64,000 nt of DNA from contig NZ_JACHMU010000001.1 in assembly GCF_014205075.1 (NCBI RefSeq), positions 434,001 to 498,000 on the forward strand. The letters are read 5' to 3'. Numbering within the stretch: the stretch's first letter is position 1; every line of letters starts with the position of its first letter. Of the stretch, positions 42,387-52,818 are shown piece after piece. A program made the position numbers and the translations under genes. The notes under the pieces were generated by a model. The model searched no databases. It was not told the DNA's origin and worked only from the letters and a program-made list of their open reading frames with translations. Source of the DNA: Microbacterium ginsengiterrae (lineage in GTDB: Bacteria > Actinomycetota > Actinomycetes > Actinomycetales > Microbacteriaceae).

Positions 42387-44099
42387 ATGAGCACGCATGC
42401 CCGCCCGCTCGCCGTGTGGCTGGCTGCTGCCTCGGACGCGCAGCTCGCCGCACTCTTCGCCGCGCGCAGCGTGCGTGCCGACGTCGCGTGGACCGACTTC
42501 TTCGACGCCGCCGAAGCACTGCTGGATCCGGCCTCCATCGAACGGGTCCTGCCGCGGCTGACACTCGCCGAGGCGACGGCGCTGCGCCGCGCCGTCGACG
42601 GCGGGGATGCGGGCACTGAGACCGATGCGCTGGTGGCTCTCGCTCTGCTGCGCCCGGACGGCACCCCGGCGCCACCGGTGGCGGAGACCGTCGGCGACCG
42701 CACCGTACCGGCGCCGTCCACCGCCGATGCGCAGCCCGCCGCGACGGAGCAGCAGGCTGCCCGTGCGGCGGAGCGGGCGTTCACCAGTGTCGCGGCGATC
42801 GCGGACATCGTGCTCCTCGCGGCCGACTCACCCCTGACCCTGCTCGCGAACGGCGCGCTGGGCGCCGGAGAGCGCCGGCGGATCTCCGAGACCGGCACGG
42901 CACCCGGGATCATCGACGACCTCGCCGCGATCGCCACCGACGCCGGCCTGCTTCAGGCGACCGATCGGCGCCTGCGCGTGACGGATGTCGGCACCGCCTG
43001 GCTGCGGCTGTCCGCCTCCGCACGCTGGACCGCACTTGCCGAGGCGTTCCGAGACGCCCTGCCCCGCGGCATCCGGACGGACGCCGGCGGTTGGCTTCCG
43101 ACGCCGCGGTGGCCGCGCCAGCACCCGTGGGACCCGAACTGGGCGCAGCGCAGTGCGGCGCTGACCGCACGAGCCGAGCTGCTCGGGCTCATCACGCAGA
43201 ACGGCGCTGAACCGGAGTGGGCCGTGCCGCTGCGGCAGGGCGCGCCGGCGGACGCGACGGCGTTGACGCGCATGCTCCCCGCCGAGGTCGACCGCATCTT
43301 CCTGCAGAACGACCTCACCGCGATCGCCCCCGGCACGCTCGAACCGGCCCTTGATGTGCGACTGCGCAGCATCGCCGACCGCGAGTCGGCGGCACAGGCG
43401 TCGTCGTACCGCTTCACCGCCGATTCCATCGCACACGCCCTCACGACCGGCGAGACGGCATCCTCCATCCTCGACTTCCTCGGCGAGATCTCCTTGACCG
43501 GCATCCCGCAGCCGCTCGAGTACCTGGTGATGCAGACATCGCAGCGGCACGGACTCGTCCGCGTGTTCACGGACCCAGGCTCAGGGCGCACCAGGGTGAC
43601 GAGCACCGACGGCACCCTGCTCGACGCCATGGGCGTGGATCAGTCCCTTCGTCCGCTCGCGCTCGCGCGCGACGCCGACGGCCTCACCTCCCGGGTCGGA
43701 CGCGACAGCGTGTTCTGGACTCTGACCGATGCCCGCTACCCGGCGATGATCGTGGGTCCGGACGGCGCCCCGCTCGTCGTCGATCGCAATCCGGCTCCGC
43801 CGCCGGCACCGGAAACCGCGACGGATCATCGCGCGCTGATCGCTCGTCTGCGCGCGCAGCAGGGCCCGGATGCGGATGCCGCCTGGCTCGACCGCGAGCT
43901 CGAGGCGGCAGTACGTGCCAGGGCTGTGCTGCTCGTCGAGATCGCCATGCCGGACGGTTCGATCCGCGAGCTGCAGCTCGAGGCGAGCGGCATGGGCGGC
44001 GGCCGACTGCGCGGGCGCGACCGATCCGCGGACGTCGAGCGGACGCTCCCGGTCAAGAGCATCCGATCCGCACGCGTGATCGACCCGTCGACCGCCTGA
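42387..44099 (+). CDS. Helicase-associated protein, partner of XPB
   Basis: 570 residues, mainly helical. It contains a winged-helix-like region at about 130-260 and the XPB/Ssl2-like helicase-associated domain at about 290-460 (VDRIFLQNDLTAIAPGTLEPAL, then SYRFTADSIAHALTTGETASSILDFL), as in the mycobacterial protein encoded beside Ercc3. It has no Walker motifs. The gene lies 20 bases before the XPB helicase and almost surely serves it, perhaps by loading it on DNA. Function unproven. Confidence 0.85.
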   Translation: MSTHARPLAVWLAAASDAQLAALFAARSVRADVAWTDFFDAAEALLDPASIERVLPRLTLAEATALRRAVDGGDAGTETDALVALALLRPDGTPAPPVAETVGDRTVPAPSTADAQPAATEQQAARAAERAFTSVAAIADIVLLAADSPLTLLANGALGAGERRRISETGTAPGIIDDLAAIATDAGLLQATDRRLRVTDVGTAWLRLSASARWTALAEAFRDALPRGIRTDAGGWLPTPRWPRQHPWDPNWAQRSAALTARAELLGLITQNGAEPEWAVPLRQGAPADATALTRMLPAEVDRIFLQNDLTAIAPGTLEPALDVRLRSIADRESAAQASSYRFTADSIAHALTTGETASSILDFLGEISLTGIPQPLEYLVMQTSQRHGLVRVFTDPGSGRTRVTSTDGTLLDAMGVDQSLRPLALARDADGLTSRVGRDSVFWTLTDARYPAMIVGPDGAPLVVDRNPAPPPAPETATDHRALIARLRAQQGPDADAAWLDRELEAAVRARAVLLVEIAMPDGSIRELQLEASGMGGGRLRGRDRSADVERTLPVKSIRSARVIDPSTA

Positions 44100-44105
44100 C
44101 GCCGG

Positions 44106-44111
44106 TAGACT
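44106..44111 (+). promoter_or_regulatory. -10 hexamer of leaderless XPB gene
   Basis: TAGACT lies in the 20-base gap and ends 8 nt before the ATG at 44120, so XPB may have its own leaderless promoter. Confidence 0.5.
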
Positions 44112-44119
44112 GGTCCGCT

Positions 44120-45763
44120 ATGTCTGATGGCCCCCTGATCGTCCAGAGCGACCGCACCGTCCTGCTCGAAGTCGCGCACGCCGACGCCGAGACCGCCCGC
44201 CACGAGCTGGCGATCTTCGCAGAACTCGAGCGCGCTCCGGAGCACATCCACACCTACCGGATCACCCGGCTCGGCCTGTGGAACGCCCGTGCCGCCGGGC
44301 ACACCGCCGACGACATGCTCGAGGTGTTGAATCGCTGGTCGCGATTCCCCGTTCCGCCGTCCGTGTCCGTCGATCTGCGAGAGACCGTCGACCGCTACGG
44401 CCGCCTCGTGATCGAACGCGATGACGAGGGAACCCTCATCCTGCGCTCCACGGATCCCGCCGTCCTCGCCCAGGTCGCGAACAACAAGCGCATCCAGCCA
44501 CTGCTGATCGGACGCCCGTCCGACGACAGCTTCGTCGTCGACGCGTGGGCGCGCGGTCAGATCAAGCAGGAACTGCTGAAGATCGGCTGGCCGGCCGAAG
44601 ACCTCGCCGGCTACACCCCGGGCACGCCGCACGAGATCGAGCTGGCGGAGGACGGCTGGCACATCCGCCCGTACCAGCAGGACGCCGTCGACGCGTTCTC
44701 CAAGGACGGATCGGGCGTGGTCGTGCTGCCCTGTGGCGCGGGGAAGACCATCGTCGGCGCCGGTGCGATGGCGGCGACGAAGACGACGACCCTCATCCTC
44801 GTCACCAACACCGTCTCGGCACGGCAGTGGCGCGATGAGCTGCTCAAGCGCACGTCCCTCACACCCGAGGAGATCGGCGAGTACTCCGGGCAGTCGAAGG
44901 AGGTCAAGCCGGTCACCATCGCGACCTATCAGATCCTCACCGCCAAGCGGAAGGGCGAGTACGCCCACCTCGCGCTGCTCGACGCCCTCGACTGGGGCCT
45001 CATCGTCTACGACGAGGTGCACCTGCTGCCGGCGCCCGTCTTCAAGCTCACCGCCGATCTGCAGGCGCGGCGGCGGATCGGGCTGACGGCGACGCTCGTG
45101 CGCGAGGACGGCAGGGAGGGCGACGTGTTCAGCCTCATCGGCCCCAAGCGGTTCGATGCCCCGTGGAAGCAGATCGAAGCCCAGGGCTTCATCTCACCGG
45201 CGGCCTGCTACGAGGTGCGCGTCGACCTGCCCGCCGACGACCGGCTCGAGTACGCCGCCGCGACCGACGACGAACGGTACCGTCTTGCCGCATCCGCACC
45301 CGCGAAGATCGACGCGGTGCGTGAGCTGATCGCCAAGCACCCCGGCGAGCGCATCCTCGTGATCGGCCAGTACCTCGACCAGCTCGAGACGCTCTCCGAG
45401 GCGCTGAACGCACCGCAGATCACCGGAGCGACCCCCGTCGACGAGCGCGAAGAGCTGTACCGCCAGTTCCGTGAGGGCGAGATCGAACTGCTCGTGGTCT
45501 CGAAGGTCGCGAACTTCTCGATCGACCTCCCGGAGGCGTCCGTCGCGATCCAGGTGTCTGGATCGTTCGGTTCCCGTCAGGAGGAGGCGCAGCGCCTCGG
45601 GCGTCTGCTCCGCCCGAAGCAGTCCGGGCACACCGCGAGCTTCTACACGCTCATCGCGCGTGACACGGTCGACCAGGACTACGCGCAGAACCGTCAGCGT
45701 TTCCTCGCCGAGCAGGGCTACAGCTACACGATCCTCGACGCCGACGCGCTTCAGGCCGCCTGA
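44120..45763 (+). CDS. DNA repair helicase of the XPB/Ercc3 type
   Basis: 547 residues, superfamily 2. The N-terminal damage-recognition region is about 1-180; Walker A is LPCGAGKTIVGAGA near 205; the DEVH box is in IVYDEVHLLPA near 297; motif III is GLTATLVREDG near 325; and motif VI is QRLGRLLRPK near 495. The end HTASFYTLIARDTVDQDYAQNRQRFL is the usual bacterial XPB tail. It unwinds DNA 3' to 5' and, in actinobacteria, has been linked to nucleotide excision repair. It pairs with the helicase-associated gene just upstream. Confidence 0.93.
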   Translation: MSDGPLIVQSDRTVLLEVAHADAETARHELAIFAELERAPEHIHTYRITRLGLWNARAAGHTADDMLEVLNRWSRFPVPPSVSVDLRETVDRYGRLVIERDDEGTLILRSTDPAVLAQVANNKRIQPLLIGRPSDDSFVVDAWARGQIKQELLKIGWPAEDLAGYTPGTPHEIELAEDGWHIRPYQQDAVDAFSKDGSGVVVLPCGAGKTIVGAGAMAATKTTTLILVTNTVSARQWRDELLKRTSLTPEEIGEYSGQSKEVKPVTIATYQILTAKRKGEYAHLALLDALDWGLIVYDEVHLLPAPVFKLTADLQARRRIGLTATLVREDGREGDVFSLIGPKRFDAPWKQIEAQGFISPAACYEVRVDLPADDRLEYAAATDDERYRLAASAPAKIDAVRELIAKHPGERILVIGQYLDQLETLSEALNAPQITGATPVDEREELYRQFREGEIELLVVSKVANFSIDLPEASVAIQVSGSFGSRQEEAQRLGRLLRPKQSGHTASFYTLIARDTVDQDYAQNRQRFLAEQGYSYTILDADALQAA

Positions 45764-45856
45764 TCGGCGACATCATCGCCCGTGCGGTGGACGCCGCGCT
45801 GGAGGAATGAACGCGCCGAACGGGCGAATGGTCAGCGCGCACATGGCCGGATTCAC

Positions 45857-45862
45857 CATAAT
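45857..45862 (+). promoter_or_regulatory. -10 hexamer of a leaderless start
   Basis: CATAAT ends 6 nt before the response-regulator ATG at 45869. Confidence 0.55.
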
Positions 45863-45868
45863 GGGGAC

Positions 45869-46555
45869 ATGAGTGATGCACGCATCCTGGTCGTCGACGA
45901 CGAGCCGAACATCCGCGACCTGCTGTCCACCGGTCTGAGCTTCGCCGGTTACCAGGTGAAGACCGTCGGGAACGGCGCAGCGACGATCTCCGCTGTCCTC
46001 GAGGAGGAACCCGACCTCATCATCCTCGATGTCATGCTGCCCGACATGAACGGATTCAGCGTCACCAAGCGCCTGCGCGGCGCAGGGTTCACCGCACCCA
46101 TCCTGTTCCTCACGGCGAAGGACGACACGCAGGACAAGATCGAGGGCCTCAACGCCGGCGGTGACGACTACGTCACCAAGCCGTTCGCGCTCGATGAGAT
46201 CGTCGCGCGCGTGCAGGCGATCCTGCGGCGCACCATGCAGGCCGACGAGGAGTCGATCATCCGGGCAGGCGAGCTGTCAATGGATCAGGACACGCACGAC
46301 GTGTTCGTCGGCAAGGAGCCCATCGAACTCAGCCCCACGGAGTTCAAGCTCCTGCGCTACCTCATGCTCAACCCCAACCGCGTGCTGTCGAAGGCGCAGA
46401 TCCTCGACCACGTGTGGGAGTACGACTTCAACGGTGACGCGGGCATCGTCGAGAGCTACATCTCCTACCTGCGACGCAAGATCGATCCGCACACCGAGGA
46501 CTCCGTCATCCAGACCAAGCGCGGGTTCGGATACATGCTCAAGGTGGGAAAGTAG
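45869..46555 (+). CDS. OmpR/PhoB-family response regulator, PhoP-like
   Basis: 228 residues. Receiver domain: D10-D11, phosphorylated Asp54 in LIILDVMLPDMNGF, Thr in LFLTAKDD and Lys in VTKPF. The winged-helix output domain covers about 130-225 (LSPTEFKLLRYLMLNPNRVL, then VESYISYLRRKID). TAKDDTQDKIEGLNAGGDDYVTKPF closely follows mycobacterial PhoP and TcrX. It forms a two-component system with the kinase 18 bases downstream. The frame is open to 45782, but ATG 45869 starts the domain. Confidence 0.92.
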   Translation: MSDARILVVDDEPNIRDLLSTGLSFAGYQVKTVGNGAATISAVLEEEPDLIILDVMLPDMNGFSVTKRLRGAGFTAPILFLTAKDDTQDKIEGLNAGGDDYVTKPFALDEIVARVQAILRRTMQADEESIIRAGELSMDQDTHDVFVGKEPIELSPTEFKLLRYLMLNPNRVLSKAQILDHVWEYDFNGDAGIVESYISYLRRKIDPHTEDSVIQTKRGFGYMLKVGK

Positions 46556-46573
46556 TCCGCGAAGGGAGCGGGC

Positions 46574-48280
46574 ATGGCGGACAAGCCTGACGCGGTCACC
46601 AGTTGGTGGCGCCGGATCAGCCTGCGCGCCAAGGTCACCGGAGTCACCGTCGCCGTCCTCGCCCTCGGGCTCTTCGCCGCTGGCGTCGGCACCGTTCCTC
46701 TGCTCCGCAACTCCCTCGTCCTCAACATCGAAGGTCAGCTTCCGTCGCTCGCCGTCAGCGACCTGGTCAGCCGCTGGTTCGACGTCGAGACGACCGACGG
46801 AACGCAGCGCCTGGTCATGTCGGAGACGGCGCCGCGGTCTGCGGACTACAGCTTCGCGGTATATGCCGCCGACGGCACATTCCTCGCCCAGGCCGGCGGC
46901 GCCTCCGGCTCCGCGGCGCCCAGCTTCGCCGCATCGATGCCGCTGGATCGAGCTCACGCGCTCGAGGACCAGGCGATCCCCCTGCGCAGCGAGGACGGGG
47001 AGGAGTTCCGTGGAGCGGTCGCCGTCGTCCCCGGCGACGACGGCACGCTCTACGTGCAGTTCGTCGCACTCCCCCTCGCCGAGGCGGACAGCATCATCCG
47101 CCAGTACTTCGGCGTCTACACGACCGTCGCCCTGGTCACGATCCTCATCGCCGCGCTGCTCATCCGCGGACTCGTCACCCTCACCTTCCGGCGCCTCGGT
47201 CAGGTGGAGTCGGCCGCCATGCTCATCGCCTCAGGGGACTTCAGCCAACGCCTCACGGATCTCGAACCCACCACCGAGGTCGGCCGGCTGAACTTCGCCA
47301 TCAACACCATGCTCGAGCGCATCGACCAGTCGCTCGCCCAGCGCGACCGCACCGTGCAGCACATGCGCCGCTTCATCGGCGACGCGAGCCATGAGCTGCG
47401 CACACCACTGGTGAGCGTCCGCGGGTACGCCGAGCTGTACCGCATGGGGGCCATCCGCGGCGAGGAGGACACCGCCCGCGCCATGGAGCGCATCGAGAAG
47501 GAAGCGATCCGCATGGGTGTCCTCGTCGAGGACCTGCTCGATCTCGCAAGACTCGACGAGGAACCGGAGCTGCACATCCAGCCGCTGGACCTTCGGCCCA
47601 TCGCACGGGACGCCGCGCTCGATGTCCGAGCGGCCGCCCCAGGGCGCACGATCACGGTCATCGACAGGACGACGGATGCCGTGCAGACCGTGCCGGCGCA
47701 ATCCCTGCCGCCCTTGCCAAAACTCGACCCTCCGACGGTGAAGTCCCGTACCGGACCTCTGGCGCGGCTGCGCCGTCGACCGCGGCAGACCACCCAGTCC
47801 ATGCCGCAGATCGACTTCAGTGAGGTCACGGACGTCCCCGTGCGCACCCCTCCGATCGTCCTCGGTGAGGAGAACAAGGTCCGCCAGGTCGTCGCCAACC
47901 TGCTCGGCAACGCGCGGCGCTTCTCCCCCGAGGATGTGCCGATCGAGCTCGTGGTCGACGCGGACAGGGCCGCCGGCACGGGGAGCATCGCCATCGTGGA
48001 CCATGGCGAGGGTATCCCGCCTCAGATCCGCGAGCAGATCTTCGAGCGCTTCTGGCGAGCGGACACCTCGCGCGCCAGGGAGACCGGCGGCTCGGGCCTG
48101 GGACTCGCCATCGTCTCGTCGATCGTCACGGCCCTGCACGGTCAGGTACGAGTGGACGAGACCCCCGGCGGCGGAGCCACGTTCATCGTGACGTTGCCAC
48201 TGGCACCCGCCCAGTCGACTCCTGCGCACCTGCTCGAGGACACCCAGCCGATGCAGCGACTGGACCTCGACGAGCTCTGA
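46574..48280 (+). CDS. Sensor histidine kinase of the PhoP-like system
   Basis: 568 residues. TM1 near 20-42 (VTGVTVAVLALGLFAAGVG), an outer sensor domain to about 175, TM2 near 180-200, HAMP to about 255, then HisKA with FIGDASHELRTPLVSVRGYAE (phospho-His near 272), and HATPase with N-box NLLGNARRFS and G-boxes DHGEGIPP and GGSGLGLAIVSS. A Pro/Arg-rich insert of about 60 residues, LPPLPKLDPPTVKSRTGP and on, interrupts the start of the ATPase domain and is not usual. The signal sensed is unknown. Confidence 0.92.
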   Translation: MADKPDAVTSWWRRISLRAKVTGVTVAVLALGLFAAGVGTVPLLRNSLVLNIEGQLPSLAVSDLVSRWFDVETTDGTQRLVMSETAPRSADYSFAVYAADGTFLAQAGGASGSAAPSFAASMPLDRAHALEDQAIPLRSEDGEEFRGAVAVVPGDDGTLYVQFVALPLAEADSIIRQYFGVYTTVALVTILIAALLIRGLVTLTFRRLGQVESAAMLIASGDFSQRLTDLEPTTEVGRLNFAINTMLERIDQSLAQRDRTVQHMRRFIGDASHELRTPLVSVRGYAELYRMGAIRGEEDTARAMERIEKEAIRMGVLVEDLLDLARLDEEPELHIQPLDLRPIARDAALDVRAAAPGRTITVIDRTTDAVQTVPAQSLPPLPKLDPPTVKSRTGPLARLRRRPRQTTQSMPQIDFSEVTDVPVRTPPIVLGEENKVRQVVANLLGNARRFSPEDVPIELVVDADRAAGTGSIAIVDHGEGIPPQIREQIFERFWRADTSRARETGGSGLGLAIVSSIVTALHGQVRVDETPGGGATFIVTLPLAPAQSTPAHLLEDTQPMQRLDLDEL

Positions 48281-48392
48281 CCCGCCCTCCACAGCGCGGG
48301 CGACGAGCCGGAGACCCACGGATGCCGGAACCACTCGCCTGCGGGCTGCATGCCGCCCTCTAGCGTGTGTACCCCCGACGAGAGGAGCTCTC

Positions 48393-48680
48393 ATGTCCGT
48401 CTACACCGTCGACACCGACGCGGTCCTCGCCGCCAACGGCGCGGCACGAGCGACCATGGAACGCCTGCGCAGCGAGTCGCAGGCGCTCAGGGCGCAGCTC
48501 ACGCAACTGCAGTCCTCCTGGACCGGCGCAGCCTCCGCGGCGTTCCAGGGATGCAGTGACCAGTGGGCCGCAGCGCAGATGCACGTGGAACAGGTGTTGG
48601 ACTCGATCGGCAATGCCCTCGGGGCCGCCGCCCATCAGTATGCCGACGCCGACCGCTACTCCGCAGGTCTGTTCCGCTGA
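48393..48680 (+). CDS. WXG100-family (ESAT-6-like) small protein, orphan
   Basis: 95 residues, the usual size. Two helices meet at the W43-T-G45 turn (LQSSWTGAASAAFQG), and HQYADADRYSAGLF near the end has the YxxxD-type export signal (Y-ADAD). Such proteins are secreted as helical-hairpin dimers by type VII (ESX) machinery. No ESX gene (EccC, EccD, MycP) or partner WXG100 gene lies in this window, so secretion would depend on a system elsewhere. A GAGAGGAG ribosome binding site precedes ATG 48393. Confidence 0.88.
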   Translation: MSVYTVDTDAVLAANGAARATMERLRSESQALRAQLTQLQSSWTGAASAAFQGCSDQWAAAQMHVEQVLDSIGNALGAAAHQYADADRYSAGLFR

Positions 48681-48692
48681 GGACACGAAGAA

Positions 48693-48720
48693 GGCCCTCG
48701 AACCGAACGGTTCGAGGGCC
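48693..48720. terminator. Convergent terminator
   Basis: A perfect 12-bp stem GGCCCTCGAACC / GGTTCGAGGGCC with a 4-base loop between the WXG100 gene and groEL. Confidence 0.8.
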
Positions 48721-48738
48721 CTCCTGAGGAGAGACTTC

Positions 48739-50394
<1,656 letters not shown>

Positions 50395-50421
50395 TTAGCA
50401 CTCAGGGGATGCGAGTGCTAA
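50395..50421. promoter_or_regulatory. CIRCE operator upstream of groEL
   Basis: TTAGCACTC, nine bases, then GAGTGCTAA: an exact match to the CIRCE consensus bound by HrcA, placed just upstream of groEL. Confidence 0.95.
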
Positions 50422-50471
50422 CGCCCATTCTGGCACTCGACCCCATCGAGTGCAAGCCGCCGAGAGGGTGG

Positions 50472-51047
50472 TCACTCCGCGGGGGTCTCCTCGGCGTCCG
50501 GCGCGGTGGTCGAGCGGTCCAGTCCGATGACGACGACGAGCTGGCGCTGGTCAGGGTTGTTCGGATCCGCGTAGAAGTCGCTCTGCTCGACCTGCGCTCC
50601 GCCGATGAGACCGGCCAGTCCGATCGCGGCGAGTTCGTCCGCCTCCGAGACGTAGTACACCGTCGTGTCGGGGAAGTCCTGCTGACCGGCGGCGCCGTAG
50701 GTGATGAGGTCGTCCGGCCACTGCGCGTTGATGAGACTCTCGCGCAGCTGCACGTCGAGCCCCTCCTCGGGGGTGGCATTGAGGATGAGGACCGAGTAGG
50801 TCGTGTCGACGACACCCGTCGGCTCGGGTGTGGGCACGACAGCGTCCTCGGCCGCGGGGAAGAGCGTGATCCGCCCCATCATCAGCAGGGCGACGAAGAT
50901 GCCGGCGACGATGAGGACGAGGGCGGCGACGAACGACCACAGCAACACGATCCAGCCGTTCATGCCCGGCGCCTCGGCGCGGTGGGCGCCCACTCGTCCG
51001 GAGGTGCGGGGGACGTCGTCGAAGCGGTCTCTCACGGGCTGGGGCAC
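50472..51047 (-). CDS. Membrane-anchored LytR_C domain protein
   Basis: 191 residues. One helix at about 31-57 (WIVLLWSFVAALVLIVAGIF) is followed by an outer LytR_C domain at about 83-175 (YSVLILNATPEEGLDVQLRE, then RQLVVVIGLD). LytR_C is the domain found at the end of LytR-CpsA-Psr proteins that attach polymers to the cell wall; here it occurs alone. It lies 10 bases after the DUF3263 gene, in one unit. Confidence 0.85.
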   Translation of the reverse strand: MPQPVRDRFDDVPRTSGRVGAHRAEAPGMNGWIVLLWSFVAALVLIVAGIFVALLMMGRITLFPAAEDAVVPTPEPTGVVDTTYSVLILNATPEEGLDVQLRESLINAQWPDDLITYGAAGQQDFPDTTVYYVSEADELAAIGLAGLIGGAQVEQSDFYADPNNPDQRQLVVVIGLDRSTTAPDAEETPAE

Positions 51048-51056
51048 GCGTCGATG

Positions 51057-51314
51057 TTACCCGGCGAACCCGCGCATCCGCGCAACGCGCTGGTCGACCC
51101 GACGCTCACGCAGGCGACGGAGACGCCGCACGAGGAGGGGATCGTGTTCGAGTGCCTGCTCCGTCTCGATCAGGCGCCCCAGCAGCTGGTAGTACCGTGC
51201 GGGGCTCATTCCCAGCGTGCGCCGGATCGCCTCTTCCTTCGCTCCCCCGTGGCGCGGCCATGCCGCCTCCAGGGCGAGGATCGCGCGGTCGCGATCGGTG
51301 AGGTCTCCGAGCAT
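51057..51314 (-). CDS. DUF3263 protein
   Basis: 85 residues, helical, starting MLGDLTDRDRAILALEAAWP. The conserved parts GGAKEEAIRRTLGMSPARYYQLL and a basic RRLRRLRERR end are as in the family, which occurs beside LytR_C genes in many actinobacteria. The helix-turn-helix-like centre suggests DNA binding, but the function is unknown. Confidence 0.85.
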   Translation of the reverse strand: MLGDLTDRDRAILALEAAWPRHGGAKEEAIRRTLGMSPARYYQLLGRLIETEQALEHDPLLVRRLRRLRERRVDQRVARMRGFAG

Positions 51315-51323
51315 GCCCTCAGA

Positions 51324-52316
51324 TTACGGTCGAGGCGGCCGTCTCGGCGCGCGCCACTCCCACCATCGGCCCAATGGGTCCGCGGCCGCCCGCACCTCTC
51401 CGTCCAGGGCCACCACGAACCCGGGCCAGTCCGCGGCGTCCACCGGCGGACGCCAGGCGTCATGCAGTCCGGGGGCGTCGATCGTCACCCAGCGCGCGGG
51501 CAGGGTCCGGATGCGTTCGATCAGCGCGTGCCGCGGTGCCCACGGGATGTGCGCGAGCACACCGGGCGTCGTGATCACGAGCGTCGCATCCTGCGGCGCG
51601 GAGGCCGCGACCGCGTCAATCTCGTCGATCGCGTCGCCTCGCGTCATCGAGGGCGGATCCGCTGCAGCGATGTCCAGGGCTGCCGCGATTCGTTCCTCGC
51701 GCCCCTCCTCCCCCGGCCAGACGAGCGCGCGCAGCCATGCCCGGTCCTCGCCATCGCGCGCGTCCAGCGGCGACAGGTCGATGCCGGCCCGCCACGCCAC
51801 CTCCGGCATCCGCATGTCTGGCACCGCACCGCGCACCTCGCTGGTGAGCACGACCGGGGACGCGCCGTCCGACGGATCGAGCGCGCGGCGCAGCCGCCCG
51901 TCCCCGTCGACGAAACGGTAGGAGTACCGGTCGGGATACAGGCACAGGCCGGCCGACGCTCCGATCTCGAGCAGCGCGATCGGTCCGTCGATCTCCGAGA
52001 GCACCGGAAGCAGCGGCGCAAGACGCAGCGGCTCGTTCGTCTGGATGCTGCGCGTCTCGCATTCCGCGACGATCGCGTCCGCGTGCGCGAGCAGGAACTC
52101 CCGCCACTGCGTGAAGCCCGCCGATGGGGCACCGAGCATCCGGGTCACCGCGAACACGAGCGGCGGCTGCCTGCGGTTCGCAGGGATGCGTGCGAGCACG
52201 GCCCGGACGTCGGGATCCGCGGCGACACCCGCGGCCCAGTCGGCATACAGCGCCGACCGCCCCGGCGCCTCCTCCAGGGCGAATCGCTCGTAGCGCTCGC
52301 GCACAGCATCCGTCAT
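51324..52316 (-). CDS. DUF2332 protein
   Basis: 330 residues. ALLEIGASAGLCLYPDRYSY near residue 115 resembles a methyltransferase-type glycine loop, and TPGVLAHIPWAPRHALIERI is typical of the family end. DUF2332 is common in actinobacteria; a methyltransferase-like fold is suggested by the GASAG loop, but no activity is known. ATG 52316 is chosen over upstream in-frame ATG 52343 because the family start, ERYERFALEEAPGRSALYA, follows closely. Confidence 0.82.
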   Translation of the reverse strand: MTDAVRERYERFALEEAPGRSALYADWAAGVAADPDVRAVLARIPANRRQPPLVFAVTRMLGAPSAGFTQWREFLLAHADAIVAECETRSIQTNEPLRLAPLLPVLSEIDGPIALLEIGASAGLCLYPDRYSYRFVDGDGRLRRALDPSDGASPVVLTSEVRGAVPDMRMPEVAWRAGIDLSPLDARDGEDRAWLRALVWPGEEGREERIAAALDIAAADPPSMTRGDAIDEIDAVAASAPQDATLVITTPGVLAHIPWAPRHALIERIRTLPARWVTIDAPGLHDAWRPPVDAADWPGFVVALDGEVRAAADPLGRWWEWRAPRRPPRP

Positions 52317-52407
52317 GCGTCCATTGTCACCTCCCGTCATCATGGCCCTCGCCGCCTCAGGGCGAGAGACAATGGAGGAGACGTCGCCCGAGAACCCAGG
52401 AGGCCTG

Positions 52408-52818
52408 ATGGACTACAGCGTGAAGAAGACCGACGCCGAGTGGCGCGAGGAGCTCGGCGACGAGCAGTTCGCGGTGCTGCGGGAGGCTGCGACCGAGCGC
52501 GCCTGGACCGGCGAACTGCTCGATGAGGAGCGCGCGGGCCTGTACACCTGCGGCGCCTGCGGTGCAGAGCTGTTCAAGAGCGGCACGAAGTTCGACTCCG
52601 GCTGCGGCTGGCCGAGCTTCTACGAGTCGATCCGCCCCGACGCCGTCCAGCTGCTCGAGGACAACACTCTGGGAATGCAGCGCACCGAGGTCCGCTGCGC
52701 GAACTGCGGATCGCACCTGGGCCACGTCTTCCCCGACGGCTTCGGCACCCCGACCGGCGACCGCTACTGCATGAACTCGCTGGCACTGAACTTCACCCCC
52801 GAGGCCCCGGAGGCGTGA
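52408..52818 (+). CDS. msrB: Peptide-methionine (R)-S-oxide reductase
   Basis: 136 residues. Zinc is bound by CGAC near 49 and CANC near 97; the substrate pocket reads GCGWPSFYESI near 69; and the catalytic Cys is in RYCMNSLAL near 120. It repairs oxidised methionine (R form) using thioredoxin. ATG 52408 has an AGGAGG ribosome binding site. It overlaps the nitroreductase gene by 4 bases (GTGA). Confidence 0.95.
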   Translation: MDYSVKKTDAEWREELGDEQFAVLREAATERAWTGELLDEERAGLYTCGACGAELFKSGTKFDSGCGWPSFYESIRPDAVQLLEDNTLGMQRTEVRCANCGSHLGHVFPDGFGTPTGDRYCMNSLALNFTPEAPEA

